DNA from: Streptomyces sp. M41(2017)
GTDB lineage: Bacteria > Actinomycetota > Actinomycetes > Streptomycetales > Streptomycetaceae
NCBI RefSeq assembly: GCF_002078175.1
Contig: NZ_MWFK01000001.1
Span: 2,294,001-2,358,000 of the forward strand
DNA: 64,000 bases
Direction: 5' to 3'
The notes under the pieces: model-generated
The model's database searches: none
The model's input: only the letters and a program-made list of their open reading frames with translations
What the model was told of the DNA's origin: nothing
Shown: positions 1-7,066 of the stretch, piece after piece
How positions within the stretch are numbered: the stretch's first letter is position 1
How the letters are laid out: every line of letters begins with the position of its first letter
Position numbers and translations under genes: made by a program

Positions 1-109
1 CGGGCCTGACCCCCTGACCGTCCGGGCCCGCGGGCGCCCTCCGGGCCTGCCCCGCACGGAAAGGTGCCGCCGCCGCTCCGCCGGGCGGTGGGCCGGGTGC
101 GGGATGCGC

Positions 110-115
110 CAGACT
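110..115 (+). promoter_or_regulatory. -10 element placing the transcript start at or next to the ATG
   Basis: CAGACT resembles the actinobacterial -10 consensus TANNNT and ends 7 bases before the ATG at 123. A transcript starting at the usual distance would begin at or next to the start codon, so the gene is probably leaderless. No Shine-Dalgarno sequence is present. The -35 region is not clear. Confidence 0.5.
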
Positions 116-122
116 GGAACCC

Positions 123-536
123 ATGACGATTCACGAGAACCTCCTCGGGGGACCGCCCCCGACCTATCTCCCCGACGACCCGGAGCCGCGTGAGCTCCTC
201 GCGAACGGCACGGCCCCCGCCGACGTCGCCGCCAAGTACCCCACCTCCTCACTCGCCTGGGCGCAGCTCGCCGACGAGGCGTTCGAGCGGGGCAGCGTCG
301 TCGAGTCGTACGCCTACGCCCGTACGGGCTACCACCGCGGTCTGGACTCGCTGCGCCGCAGCGGATGGAAGGGCCACGGCCCGGTGCCGTGGGACCACGA
401 GCCGAACCGCGGCTTCCTGCGCGCCCTGCACGCCCTCGCCCGCGCCGCGCAGGCGATCGGCGAGCAGGAGGAGTACGAGCGCTGCAGCCAGTTCCTGAAG
501 GACTCCTCGCCGACGGCGGCCCAGACGCTGGGCTAG
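123..536 (+). CDS. DUF3151 family protein
   Basis: A 137-residue soluble protein matching the actinobacterial DUF3151 family over its full length. It starts MTIHENLLGGPPPTYLP and has a helical middle and end rich in Ala, Arg and Glu, including SYAYARTGYHRGLDSLRRSG. No catalytic motif, signal peptide or membrane segment is visible and the family has no established function. The helix-turn-helix-like spacing in the centre suggests a TPR-like fold, which is inference. It stands alone before kynA, with its own -10 just upstream and two hairpins just downstream, so it is probably monocistronic. Confidence 0.85.
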   Translation: MTIHENLLGGPPPTYLPDDPEPRELLANGTAPADVAAKYPTSSLAWAQLADEAFERGSVVESYAYARTGYHRGLDSLRRSGWKGHGPVPWDHEPNRGFLRALHALARAAQAIGEQEEYERCSQFLKDSSPTAAQTLG

Positions 537-540
537 TACC

Positions 541-596
541 GGACCCCGTCCGTCGGGGGTCCTGATGCGGGTCCGCCTGGTGTGACCAGGCGGACC
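541..596 (+). terminator. Double hairpin terminator after the DUF3151 gene
   Basis: Two stem-loops lie 5 to 60 bases after the stop codon. The first pairs GGACCCC (541-547) with GGGGTCC (556-562). The second is a perfect 12-bp stem, GGTCCGCCTGGT (570-581) with ACCAGGCGGACC (585-596), closed by a 3-base loop. No T-tract follows, which is common for streptomycete terminators. Confidence 0.7.
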
Positions 597-704
597 TTGC
601 GGTTTCGGGGGACGATTGTGGAGGATGCCCGGTGGGGACCGGGGCCCCCGTGTCGGTAACGGCAGGGGCGGACCGCTACCCGGAGCACAACGCAGGAGAC
701 AGCG

Positions 705-1550
705 ATGTCCCACCAGGCTCAGCCCCCGCAGGCTCAGGAGCCCGAGACCCCGCATCTCGACTTCCAGGGCACGACGCCGTACGAGGACTACGTACAGGCC
801 GACGTGCTCACCCACCTCCAGCACACTCTCTCCGACGACCCCGGAGAGATGGTCTTCCTGGTGACGACCCAGGTCATGGAGCTGTGGTTCACGGTCATCG
901 TCCACGAGTGGGAGACGGCGGCGCGCGCCCTGCGCTCGGACGACATCCCCGTCGCGGTGGCCGCGCTGAAGCGTTCCGTACGGGAGCTGGAGGCGCTGAA
1001 CGCCTCGTGGCGGCCGCTCGGACAGCTGACCCCGGCCCAGTTCAACTCCTACCGCTCGGCTCTCGGCGAGGGCTCGGGCTTCCAGTCCGCGATGTACCGG
1101 CGGATGGAGTTCCTGCTCGGCGAGAAGTCCGCGTCGATGCTCGTCCCGCACCGGGGCGCGCCGCGCGTGCACGCCGAGCTGGAGAAGGCCCTGCACGAGC
1201 CGAGCCTCTACGACGAGGTGCTGCGGCTCCTCGCCCGCCGCGGCCACCCGATCCCGGCCGCCGTGCTGGAGCGCGACGTGTCCCGGCGGTACGAGCCCGC
1301 CCGCGAGGTGGAGGCCGTCTGGACCGCGCTGTACGCCGGTGACGACAGCGACGAACTGGCCCGTCTCGGCGAGGCGTTGACCGATGTCGCCGAGCTGGTG
1401 TGGCGATGGCGCAACGACCACCTCGTCGCCACGCGCCGTGCGATGGGCTCGAAGACCGGCACAGGCGGCTCCGCCGGGGTTGCCTGGCTGGAGAAGCGCG
1501 CGCAGAAGAACGTGTTCCCCGAGCTGTGGACAGCGAGGTCCCATGTCTGA
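705..1550 (+). CDS. kynA: Tryptophan 2,3-dioxygenase
   Basis: Haem enzyme that opens the indole ring of L-tryptophan with O2 to give N-formylkynurenine, the first step of the kynurenine route. The 281-residue protein carries family blocks: an N-terminal YEDYVQADVL segment, ELWFTVIVHEW, GEGSGFQSAMYRRMEFLLG, and WRNDHLVATRRAMG near the end. Length fits the bacterial family. The ATG follows AGGAG with normal spacing. The stop codon overlaps the start of kynU by 8 bases, so the two are translationally coupled. No terminator lies between them, and a formamidase candidate for the middle step is at 3800-4720. Confidence 0.95.
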   Translation: MSHQAQPPQAQEPETPHLDFQGTTPYEDYVQADVLTHLQHTLSDDPGEMVFLVTTQVMELWFTVIVHEWETAARALRSDDIPVAVAALKRSVRELEALNASWRPLGQLTPAQFNSYRSALGEGSGFQSAMYRRMEFLLGEKSASMLVPHRGAPRVHAELEKALHEPSLYDEVLRLLARRGHPIPAAVLERDVSRRYEPAREVEAVWTALYAGDDSDELARLGEALTDVAELVWRWRNDHLVATRRAMGSKTGTGGSAGVAWLEKRAQKNVFPELWTARSHV

Positions 1551-2751
1551 GCGAGCCCCCGAGTCCCTGGCCGAGCGGGCTGCGGAGCTCGACGCCGCCG
1601 ACGAACTCGGCAAGCTGCGTGAGCGGTTCGTGCTCGACGACGTGGTGTACCTGGACGGGAACTCGCTCGGCGCGCTGCCGGTCGACGTCCCCGGCCGGGT
1701 CGAGGACGTCGTCCGCCGTCAGTGGGGCGAACTCCGCATCCGCTCCTGGGAGGAGAGCGGGTGGTGGACCGCGCCCGAGCGGATCGGCGACCGGATCGCC
1801 CCGCTCGTCGGCGCCGCCCCCGGCCAGATCGTGGTCGGCGACTCGACCAGCGTCAACGTCTTCAAGGCCCTGGTGGGAGCGGTACGGCTCGCTCCCGAGG
1901 GGCGGGACGAGATCCTGGTCGACGCGACGACGTTCCCGACCGACGGGTACATCGCGGCCTCGGCCGCCCGCCTGACCGGCTGTGAACTGCGCCCGGTCGA
2001 TCCGGCCGAGGTGCCCTCGGCGCTCGGCCCGCGCACGGCGGCCGTCCTGCTCAACCACGTCGACTACCGCACGGGCCGGCAGTACGACCTCCCCGCCCTG
2101 ACCGCCGCGATCCACGCGGCGGGCGCGCTGGTGGTGTGGGACCTGTGCCACAGCGCGGGCGCCCTGCCCGTCGGCCTCGACGAGCACGGCGTGGACCTGG
2201 CGATCGGCTGCACCTACAAGTACCTGAACGGCGGCCCCGGTTCGCCCGCGTACCTGTACGTGCGCTCCGACCTCCAGGACCGCTTCGACTCGCCGCTGCC
2301 CGGCTGGAACTCGCACGCCGAACCGTTCGGCATGAGCCCGTCCTACGAGCCCGCGCCGGGTGCGCTGCGGGGCCGGGTCGGCACCCCGGACATCCTCTCG
2401 ATGCTGGCTCTCGAAGCGGCCCTGGAGGTCTGGGACGGCGTCCCGATCGACTCCGTCCGCGCCAAGTCCCTCGCCCTGACGGACTTCTTCCTGGAGTGTG
2501 TCGAGGCGTACGTGCCGGAGGGCCGCGTCGAGTCCGTGACCCCGGCAGCCGCCGCGGAACGGGGCAGTCAGGTGGCCCTGCGCTGTGCGGACGCGGGCCC
2601 GGTCATGAAGCGGCTGATCGACCGGGGCGTCGTGGGCGACTTCCGCCACCCGGACATCCTCCGGTTCGGCTTCACCCCGCTGTACGTCGGCTTCAAGGAG
2701 ACGGAACGAGCGGCACGCGTGCTGGCGGAGGTGCTGGGCCAGGAGGTTTGA
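1543..2751 (+). CDS. kynU: Kynureninase
   Basis: PLP enzyme that cleaves kynurenine to anthranilate and alanine (or 3-hydroxykynurenine to 3-hydroxyanthranilate). The protein is 402 residues from the ATG at 1543, which overlaps the kynA stop and gives the start MSERAPESLAERAAELD; a longer upstream frame would run inside kynA and is not used. Family signs are YLDGNSLGALP near the N-terminus, DLCHSAGALP, and the PLP lysine K226 in CTYKYLNGGPGSP. With no 3-monooxygenase gene nearby, anthranilate is the likely product. A dispersed intergenic repeat begins at the stop codon. Confidence 0.95.
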   Translation: MSERAPESLAERAAELDAADELGKLRERFVLDDVVYLDGNSLGALPVDVPGRVEDVVRRQWGELRIRSWEESGWWTAPERIGDRIAPLVGAAPGQIVVGDSTSVNVFKALVGAVRLAPEGRDEILVDATTFPTDGYIAASAARLTGCELRPVDPAEVPSALGPRTAAVLLNHVDYRTGRQYDLPALTAAIHAAGALVVWDLCHSAGALPVGLDEHGVDLAIGCTYKYLNGGPGSPAYLYVRSDLQDRFDSPLPGWNSHAEPFGMSPSYEPAPGALRGRVGTPDILSMLALEAALEVWDGVPIDSVRAKSLALTDFFLECVEAYVPEGRVESVTPAAAAERGSQVALRCADAGPVMKRLIDRGVVGDFRHPDILRFGFTPLYVGFKETERAARVLAEVLGQEV

Positions 2752-2829
2752 GCCCCCTCCGGCGTCTGAGGGGCGGGGTCCGGTGCGGAGCCCCGGGGGA
2801 CGGGAAGGGCAGGGGCGGCGGGGGCGAGA
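2751..2829 (+). repeat. Dispersed intergenic repeat, copy A
   Basis: About 79 bp that recurs, inverted, at 4773-4852 and, diverged, at 49860-49938. Shared blocks are CTCCGGCGTYTGAGGGGCGG, a TCCGGNGCGGAGC segment, then GGGACGGGAAGGGCAGGGGCGG. A and B agree at close to nine of ten positions by eye. This copy begins at the kynU stop codon and contains inverted blocks able to form RNA hairpins. Similar blocks recur in streptomycete intergenic DNA in my recollection; the function is unknown. Confidence 0.75.
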
Positions 2830-2858
2830 GCCCCGTCCGCCCCACCGCCGTGCGGGAC

Positions 2859-2934
2859 CATCGGCACCCAGGGTCGTCATCGGCACCCAGGGTCGTCATC
2901 GGCACCCAGGGTCGTCATCGGTGCCCAGGGTCAC
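2859..2934. repeat. Four tandem 19-bp repeats
   Basis: Unit CATCGGCACCCAGGGTCGT. Copies at 2859-2877, 2878-2896 and 2897-2915 are identical; the fourth (2916-2934) differs at three positions. The array lies between convergent kynU and tetR, directly after dispersed repeat copy A. There are no spacers, so it is not a CRISPR array. Confidence 0.95.
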
Positions 2935-2987
2935 CGGGACCACCCCGGCCGCCCAGCGCCACCCGGCCATCCAGGGGTCACGGGGGT

Positions 2988-3605
2988 TCACCCGGCGACG
3001 ACGAACACCCCCGCCACCGCGGCGGCCACCGCGGCGGACGCGGCCAGCTCGGCATCGGCGGCACTCGGCACCGCACCGCCGGTGAGCAATCCGTAGTACA
3101 GCGGCGCCGAAACGGCCCGCACGACCGCCCCCGCGTCCGTCCCCACCGGCAACTCCCCGCGGGAGACGCCCTGTTCGACGCAGGGTGCCCACTCGGCGAC
3201 CCGCACCGCGTAGAAACGGCGCAATGCCTCCGCCGTCCGCGCGTCGCAGGCCCCGGCGGCGATCACCGCACGGAACAGGGCTCCCTGCCGGGGGTCGGCG
3301 AGCGTCCGCCGTACGAGGTCGGCGTTGGCGCGCAGGTCGCCGAGCACGCTGCCGGTGTCCGCGCGGGGGAGCGACTGCTCGGCCATGTCGCCGAGCAGGT
3401 CGGCGACCAGAGCCGTCACGGAGCCCCACCGGCGGTAGACGGTCGTCTTGCCGACCTCGGCCCGCCGGGCGACGTCGGCGAGGTCGAGGTGGGCGAAACC
3501 CTCCTCGGCGAGCACGTCGCCCGCGGCCCGCAGGACGGCCGCGCGGACACGTGCGGTACGCCCGCCGGGACGTACGGTGCCGGGCTCGGCGGACTCGGCG
3601 GACAT
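2988..3605 (-). CDS. TetR-family transcriptional regulator
   Basis: A 205-residue one-component repressor. The N-terminal TetR helix-turn-helix spans about residues 18-65, with the recognition segment EVGKTTVYRRWGS. The C-terminal ligand domain resembles the TetR_C_16/TetR_C_11 type, with no ligand predicted from sequence. The ATG follows AAGGAG with good spacing. It is divergent from the formamidase-like gene at 3800 and convergent with kynU. A perfect inverted repeat in the divergent promoter region (3663-3679) is the natural operator candidate, so it probably controls itself and the hydrolase. A kynurenine-pathway ligand is inference from position only. Confidence 0.9.
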   Translation of the reverse strand: MSAESAEPGTVRPGGRTARVRAAVLRAAGDVLAEEGFAHLDLADVARRAEVGKTTVYRRWGSVTALVADLLGDMAEQSLPRADTGSVLGDLRANADLVRRTLADPRQGALFRAVIAAGACDARTAEALRRFYAVRVAEWAPCVEQGVSRGELPVGTDAGAVVRAVSAPLYYGLLTGGAVPSAADAELAASAAVAAAVAGVFVVAG

Positions 3606-3662
3606 GTCGGTCTCCTTCGCGGATCAAGGGCGGCGGCGGGGTCGCGGACCGCCAGCGTAACG

Positions 3663-3679
3663 AAACGGCAGAACCGTTT
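3663..3679. promoter_or_regulatory. Candidate TetR operator
   Basis: Perfect inverted repeat AAACGG-CAGAA-CCGTTT, 58 bases upstream of the tetR start and 121 bases upstream of the divergent hydrolase start. Size and symmetry fit a TetR dimer site. It is more AT-rich than its surroundings. Confidence 0.6.
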
Positions 3680-3799
3680 GACCCTCACCGAGCGTGACAA
3701 CCCCGTGTCGACGCACGTCACCGGCCTGATACCGTCCCGGCCAACGGCCGAATTCTTCCCTGGTCCGCCAAATCCGTTTCACCGCTGAGAGGTTGGAGC

Positions 3800-4720
3800 A
3801 TGCAGGACGACGCCGCACCCCAGGACGGCTCCGACGCCGAAGAGGCGTCGGCCTTCTCCCACCCGGCCGTGGACCCCGACGTCACGGTGGCGTACGGCGA
3901 CCACCCCGACCAGGTGATCGACTTCTACGCCCCGCGCGATCCCGACCCGGCGATCCCCACGCCGCTCGTGGTCGTCCTGCACGGCGGCGCGTGGCGGGCC
4001 CCGTACGACCGCCGGCATGTCACCCCGTTCGCGGACTTCCTGACCCGGCGGGGTTTCGCCGTGGCGAACGTCGAGTACCGCCGGGGCGAGGCTCCGGCGC
4101 AGGCGTCGGGTGGTCCGATCCCCGCGCAGGGCGGGCCGGTGGACCCCGCGGGTCCGGTCGCCGGACGCTGGCCCGAAACCTTCGACGACGTGGCCGGCGC
4201 GCTGGACGCGCTGCCCGCGCTGGTGCGCGAGGCGGTGCCCGGGGCCGATCCCCGCCGCATCGTGGTCGTCGGGCACTCGGCGGGCGGACACCTCGCGCTG
4301 TGGGCCGCGGCGCGTCACCTGCTGCCCGCCGACGCCCCCTGGCGCACCGAGCGTCCCGCGCCGTTGCGCGGGGTCGTGGCGCTCGCCCCGATCGCGGACT
4401 TCGAGGTCGCGGAGAAGCTGGGTGTCTGCGGTGGGGCCGCGCGGCAGCTGCTCGGTGGGGAGGCCGGATTCGACGAGCGTCTGCCGTACGCCGACCCCGT
4501 CCGGCTGCTGCCCACCGGGATCGCCACCACCCTGGTCCAGGGGCGGAACGACGTCGTGGTGCCGCAGGCGGTCGCCGAGGCGTACGCCGATGCGGCGGCG
4601 AAGGCGGGTGAGGTGGTCGGTCTGACGCTCCTGGAGGGCGTCGGCCACTTCCCTCTCATCGACCCGGCGGCGGACGCCTGCGCGGTGGTCGCCGAGGAGA
4701 TCGCCCAACTGGCCTGGTAG
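3800..4720 (+). CDS. kynB: Alpha/beta hydrolase, probable kynurenine formamidase
   Basis: A 306-residue alpha/beta hydrolase of the HSL/arylformamidase type. It shows the oxyanion motif HGGAWR (H61-G62-G63), the nucleophile elbow GHSAGGH with S160, and probable acid and base D251 (GRNDVV) and H283 (GVGHFP). No signal peptide is seen, so it is cytoplasmic. Animal-type arylformamidases share HGG and GXSAGXH and hydrolyse N-formylkynurenine to kynurenine, exactly the step missing between kynA and kynU. Only context distinguishes this role from a general esterase. The start has a GGTTGGAG-like ribosome site. It is transcribed away from tetR. Confidence 0.7.
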   Translation: MQDDAAPQDGSDAEEASAFSHPAVDPDVTVAYGDHPDQVIDFYAPRDPDPAIPTPLVVVLHGGAWRAPYDRRHVTPFADFLTRRGFAVANVEYRRGEAPAQASGGPIPAQGGPVDPAGPVAGRWPETFDDVAGALDALPALVREAVPGADPRRIVVVGHSAGGHLALWAAARHLLPADAPWRTERPAPLRGVVALAPIADFEVAEKLGVCGGAARQLLGGEAGFDERLPYADPVRLLPTGIATTLVQGRNDVVVPQAVAEAYADAAAKAGEVVGLTLLEGVGHFPLIDPAADACAVVAEEIAQLAW

Positions 4721-4772
4721 CCGGCCCGGTTGTCCGGCCCTCTCTGCCTCCACCCGGCCGGGTACAACCCTT

Positions 4773-4852
4773 CATCGCCCCCTCCGCCCCTGCCCTTCCC
4801 GTCCCCCGGTGCTCCGCCCCGGATCCCGCCCCTCAAACGCCGGAGGGGCTGA
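4773..4852 (-). repeat. Dispersed intergenic repeat, copy B (inverted)
   Basis: The reverse complement matches copy A at 2751-2829 almost throughout: CCTCCGGCGTTTGAGGGGCG, then GATCCGGGGCGGAGCACC, then GGGGGACGGGAAGGGCAGGG. It lies between the hydrolase stop (4720) and the histidine kinase promoter. Together, copies A and B frame the tetR-hydrolase pair in inverted orientation. Confidence 0.75.
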
Positions 4853-4912
4853 TCCCGCACCCTGTCGTACCTGTAGTACCTGAGACGGACCCCGAAGGAC
4901 CCTCCTCGGAGG

Positions 4913-4943
4913 TGACGACCGCGGCGCGGCCGCCGCCTACCGT
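4913..4943 (+). promoter_or_regulatory. Promoter of the two-component operon, leaderless
   Basis: A -10 TACCGT (4938-4943) lies 7 bases before the GTG at 4951, with a possible -35 TGACGA at 4913-4918 (19-bp spacer). This places the transcript start at the GTG, which is why 4951 is chosen over the upstream in-frame GTG at 4912. Confidence 0.55.
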
Positions 4944-4950
4944 TCTGAAC

Positions 4951-6249
4951 GTGACCGACACCAGCCACCCCGGCCCGGAGTACCGCCTCGTCGCGGACCT
5001 GCGGCAGGACATGTTCCGTGACGTCTTCGCCTACCGTCCGCTGCCCCCGATGCGCACGGACGGCCCCCTCACCCGCCGTCTCTCCGGCACCCTGCGCGCG
5101 TACGCCTCCTGGACCCCGCACGCGACCGTGGTGGCCGCCGGTCTGATCGCGATGGCGGCGGGCTACACCGCCGCCGACGGCGACGCCGGCTTCGGGCCCC
5201 TGCTGTGCGGCCTCCTCGCCCTGCTGCCGGTACTGGCCACGCTGATCCGCCCGGTCGCGGCGTTCTGGTTCTCGATGGCGGCGGCCCCGGTCGTCGCCGT
5301 GTTCGGCGGCGCCTCGGGCGACTGGCCGTGGGCCCCGGGCAGTTTCGTCGCCCAGGTGACGGTGATGACCGTCGTGGCGCTGCGCAGCCGCCCCCGCGTC
5401 GCCGCGTGGATGTGGCTGCTGACGGCGGCGTTCAGCATGTTCTCGGAGGCCCTGTTCGGCGGCGGCTACTACGGCTCCAACACGTTCCCGCTGCTGTTCG
5501 TCTCCGCGCTGGCCCTGCTGGTCGTCACGGTCCGCACCGTCCGCCGTGCGGCGGACGAGGAGGTGACCGCGCACCAGTCGGAGACGGCGCAGGAGCGCTC
5601 CCGGCGCACCCTGCTGGAGGAGCGCACGACGATCGCCCGCGAGCTGCACGACGTCGTCGCGCACCACATGTCGGTGGTCGCCATCCAGGCGGAAGCGGCT
5701 CCCTACCGGGTGCAGAATCCGCCGCCCGAGCTGGAGCAGGCCTTCGTCACGATCCGCGAGAACGCCGTCGCCGCGCTCACCGAGCTGCGCCGGGTGCTGG
5801 GCGTGGTGCGCGCCGAGGACTACGAGGCCCCGGACGCCCCGCAGCCCACGCTCGCCGACCTGGACGCGCTCCTCGCCAATGTGCGGGAGGCGGGCCTGAC
5901 CGTGGAGAAGGCGGTCACCGGAGCGGTGCGCGAACTGCCGCAGGGGGTCGAGCTGTCGGCGTACCGGATCGTGCAGGAGGCGCTGAGCAACGCCCTGCGG
6001 CACGCGCCGGGAGCGTCGGCCCGGGTGGAGATCGGTTACGTCCTCGGCGGGCTCGGCCTGCGGATAGTCAACGGTCCCGCGCCGGTGACGGCGTCGGCGA
6101 AGTCCTCGCACGGCGCGGGGCACGGCATCACCGGCATGCGCGAGCGGGTCACGATGCTGGACGGCGAGATGACGGCGGGGGTGACGGACGACGGGGGCTA
6201 CGAGGTGGCGGTGTTCCTGCCGGTGCCGTCGGCGGAGGAGACGGGATGA
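4951..6249 (+). CDS. Two-component sensor histidine kinase (NarL/DesK class)
   Basis: A 432-residue membrane histidine kinase. Residues about 50-185 hold five or six hydrophobic segments, followed by a short linker, the HisKA_3 dimerisation domain with phospho-accepting H233 in ARELHDVVAHHMS, and a HATPase domain with SNALRHAPG (N box) and GHGITGMRERV (G box). It has no obvious extracellular sensor domain, so the signal may be sensed in the membrane. The stop overlaps the regulator's ATG (ATGA), a coupled cognate pair. The GTG at 4912 would add 13 residues but lacks proper ribosome-site spacing. Target genes cannot be told from sequence; the P450 downstream has its own promoter. Confidence 0.9.
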   Translation: MTDTSHPGPEYRLVADLRQDMFRDVFAYRPLPPMRTDGPLTRRLSGTLRAYASWTPHATVVAAGLIAMAAGYTAADGDAGFGPLLCGLLALLPVLATLIRPVAAFWFSMAAAPVVAVFGGASGDWPWAPGSFVAQVTVMTVVALRSRPRVAAWMWLLTAAFSMFSEALFGGGYYGSNTFPLLFVSALALLVVTVRTVRRAADEEVTAHQSETAQERSRRTLLEERTTIARELHDVVAHHMSVVAIQAEAAPYRVQNPPPELEQAFVTIRENAVAALTELRRVLGVVRAEDYEAPDAPQPTLADLDALLANVREAGLTVEKAVTGAVRELPQGVELSAYRIVQEALSNALRHAPGASARVEIGYVLGGLGLRIVNGPAPVTASAKSSHGAGHGITGMRERVTMLDGEMTAGVTDDGGYEVAVFLPVPSAEETG

Positions 6250-6971
6250 CACGGGACACGTTCGGCGGGGCCACGAACGGCGGCACGAACGGTGGCACGG
6301 AGGCCGGTCCGATCCGGGTGCTGATCGCGGACGACCAGATGATGGTCCGTGAGGGCTTCTCGGTGCTGCTCGGCGCGATGCCGGACATCGAGGTGGTCGG
6401 GGAGGCGGTCAACGGCCGCGAGGCGGTGGACCGGGTCCGCGAACTGGCCCCGGACGTCGTCCTGATGGACATCCGCATGCCGGAGATGAACGGCATCGAG
6501 GCGACCCGGGAGATCGTCGCCGCGGACGGTACCGCGAAGGTGCTCGTGCTGACGACGTTCGACCTCGACGAGTACGTGTACCAGGCGCTGCGCGCGGGAG
6601 CCTCCGGCTTCCTGCTGAAGGACGCCTCGGCCCGGCAACTCGCGGACGGGGTGAGGGTGGTGGCCGCGGGTGAGGCGCTGCTGGCTCCCTCGGTCACCCG
6701 GCGGCTGATCACGGAGTTCTCCAAGCTCGCGGACACGCCCCGGATGTCGGCGACGGCGCACGCGGCGTACGGGGACCTGACCGACCGGGAGACGGAGGTG
6801 CTGGTGCTGATCGCGCAGGGTCTGTCGAACGCGGAGATCGCCGCGCGGCTCGTCGTGGCGGAGTCGACGATCAAGACCCATGTGAGCCGCATCCTGGTGA
6901 AGCTGGGTCTGCGGGACCGTACGCAGGCGGCGGTGTTCGCGTACGAGGCCCGTCTGGTCACCCCGCGCTGA
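6246..6971 (+). CDS. Two-component response regulator (NarL/LuxR type)
   Basis: A 241-residue regulator. The receiver domain (about residues 23-140) has the acidic pair in IADDQMM, phospho-acceptor D75 in VVLMDIRMP, a switch Thr in VLVLTTFD and the lysine of GFLLKDAS. The C-terminal LuxR helix-turn-helix (about 175-235) reads LTDRETEVLVLIAQGLSNAE and STIKTHVSRILVKLGLRDR. The N-terminus is an unusual Gly/Asn/Thr run (GGATNGGTNGGTEAG), probably disordered. The ATG overlaps the kinase stop by four bases. This is the cognate partner of the kinase at 4951. Confidence 0.95.
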   Translation: MTRDTFGGATNGGTNGGTEAGPIRVLIADDQMMVREGFSVLLGAMPDIEVVGEAVNGREAVDRVRELAPDVVLMDIRMPEMNGIEATREIVAADGTAKVLVLTTFDLDEYVYQALRAGASGFLLKDASARQLADGVRVVAAGEALLAPSVTRRLITEFSKLADTPRMSATAHAAYGDLTDRETEVLVLIAQGLSNAEIAARLVVAESTIKTHVSRILVKLGLRDRTQAAVFAYEARLVTPR

Positions 6972-7054
6972 TGCCCTCCGGTCCGTTCCCTCCCTGCCCC
7001 GCCCCGGGGCACCTCGCCCCGGGTCACCCCTGTTCAGCGGGGGTCTCCTCGGGC

Positions 7055-7060
7055 TAGCGT
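7055..7060 (+). promoter_or_regulatory. -10 element of the P450 gene, leaderless
   Basis: TAGCGT ends 6 bases before the ATG at 7067, with no Shine-Dalgarno sequence in between. The transcript most likely begins at the ATG itself. Confidence 0.6.
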
Positions 7061-7066
7061 CCGGTC

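Noticed and set aside
2859..2934. Possible CRISPR array
   Set aside because: The 19-bp units are contiguous with no spacers and no cas genes are in the window.
2136..3788. Plus-strand open frame through kynU, the repeats and the tetR region
   Set aside because: It is out of frame with kynU, antisense to tetR and encodes repeat-derived Arg/Gly-rich sequence.
4315..6252. A long open frame on the minus strand opposite the hydrolase, repeat B and histidine kinase
   Set aside because: It is antisense to well-supported genes, runs through an intergenic repeat and has no recognisable domain; long antisense frames are expected in GC-rich DNA.
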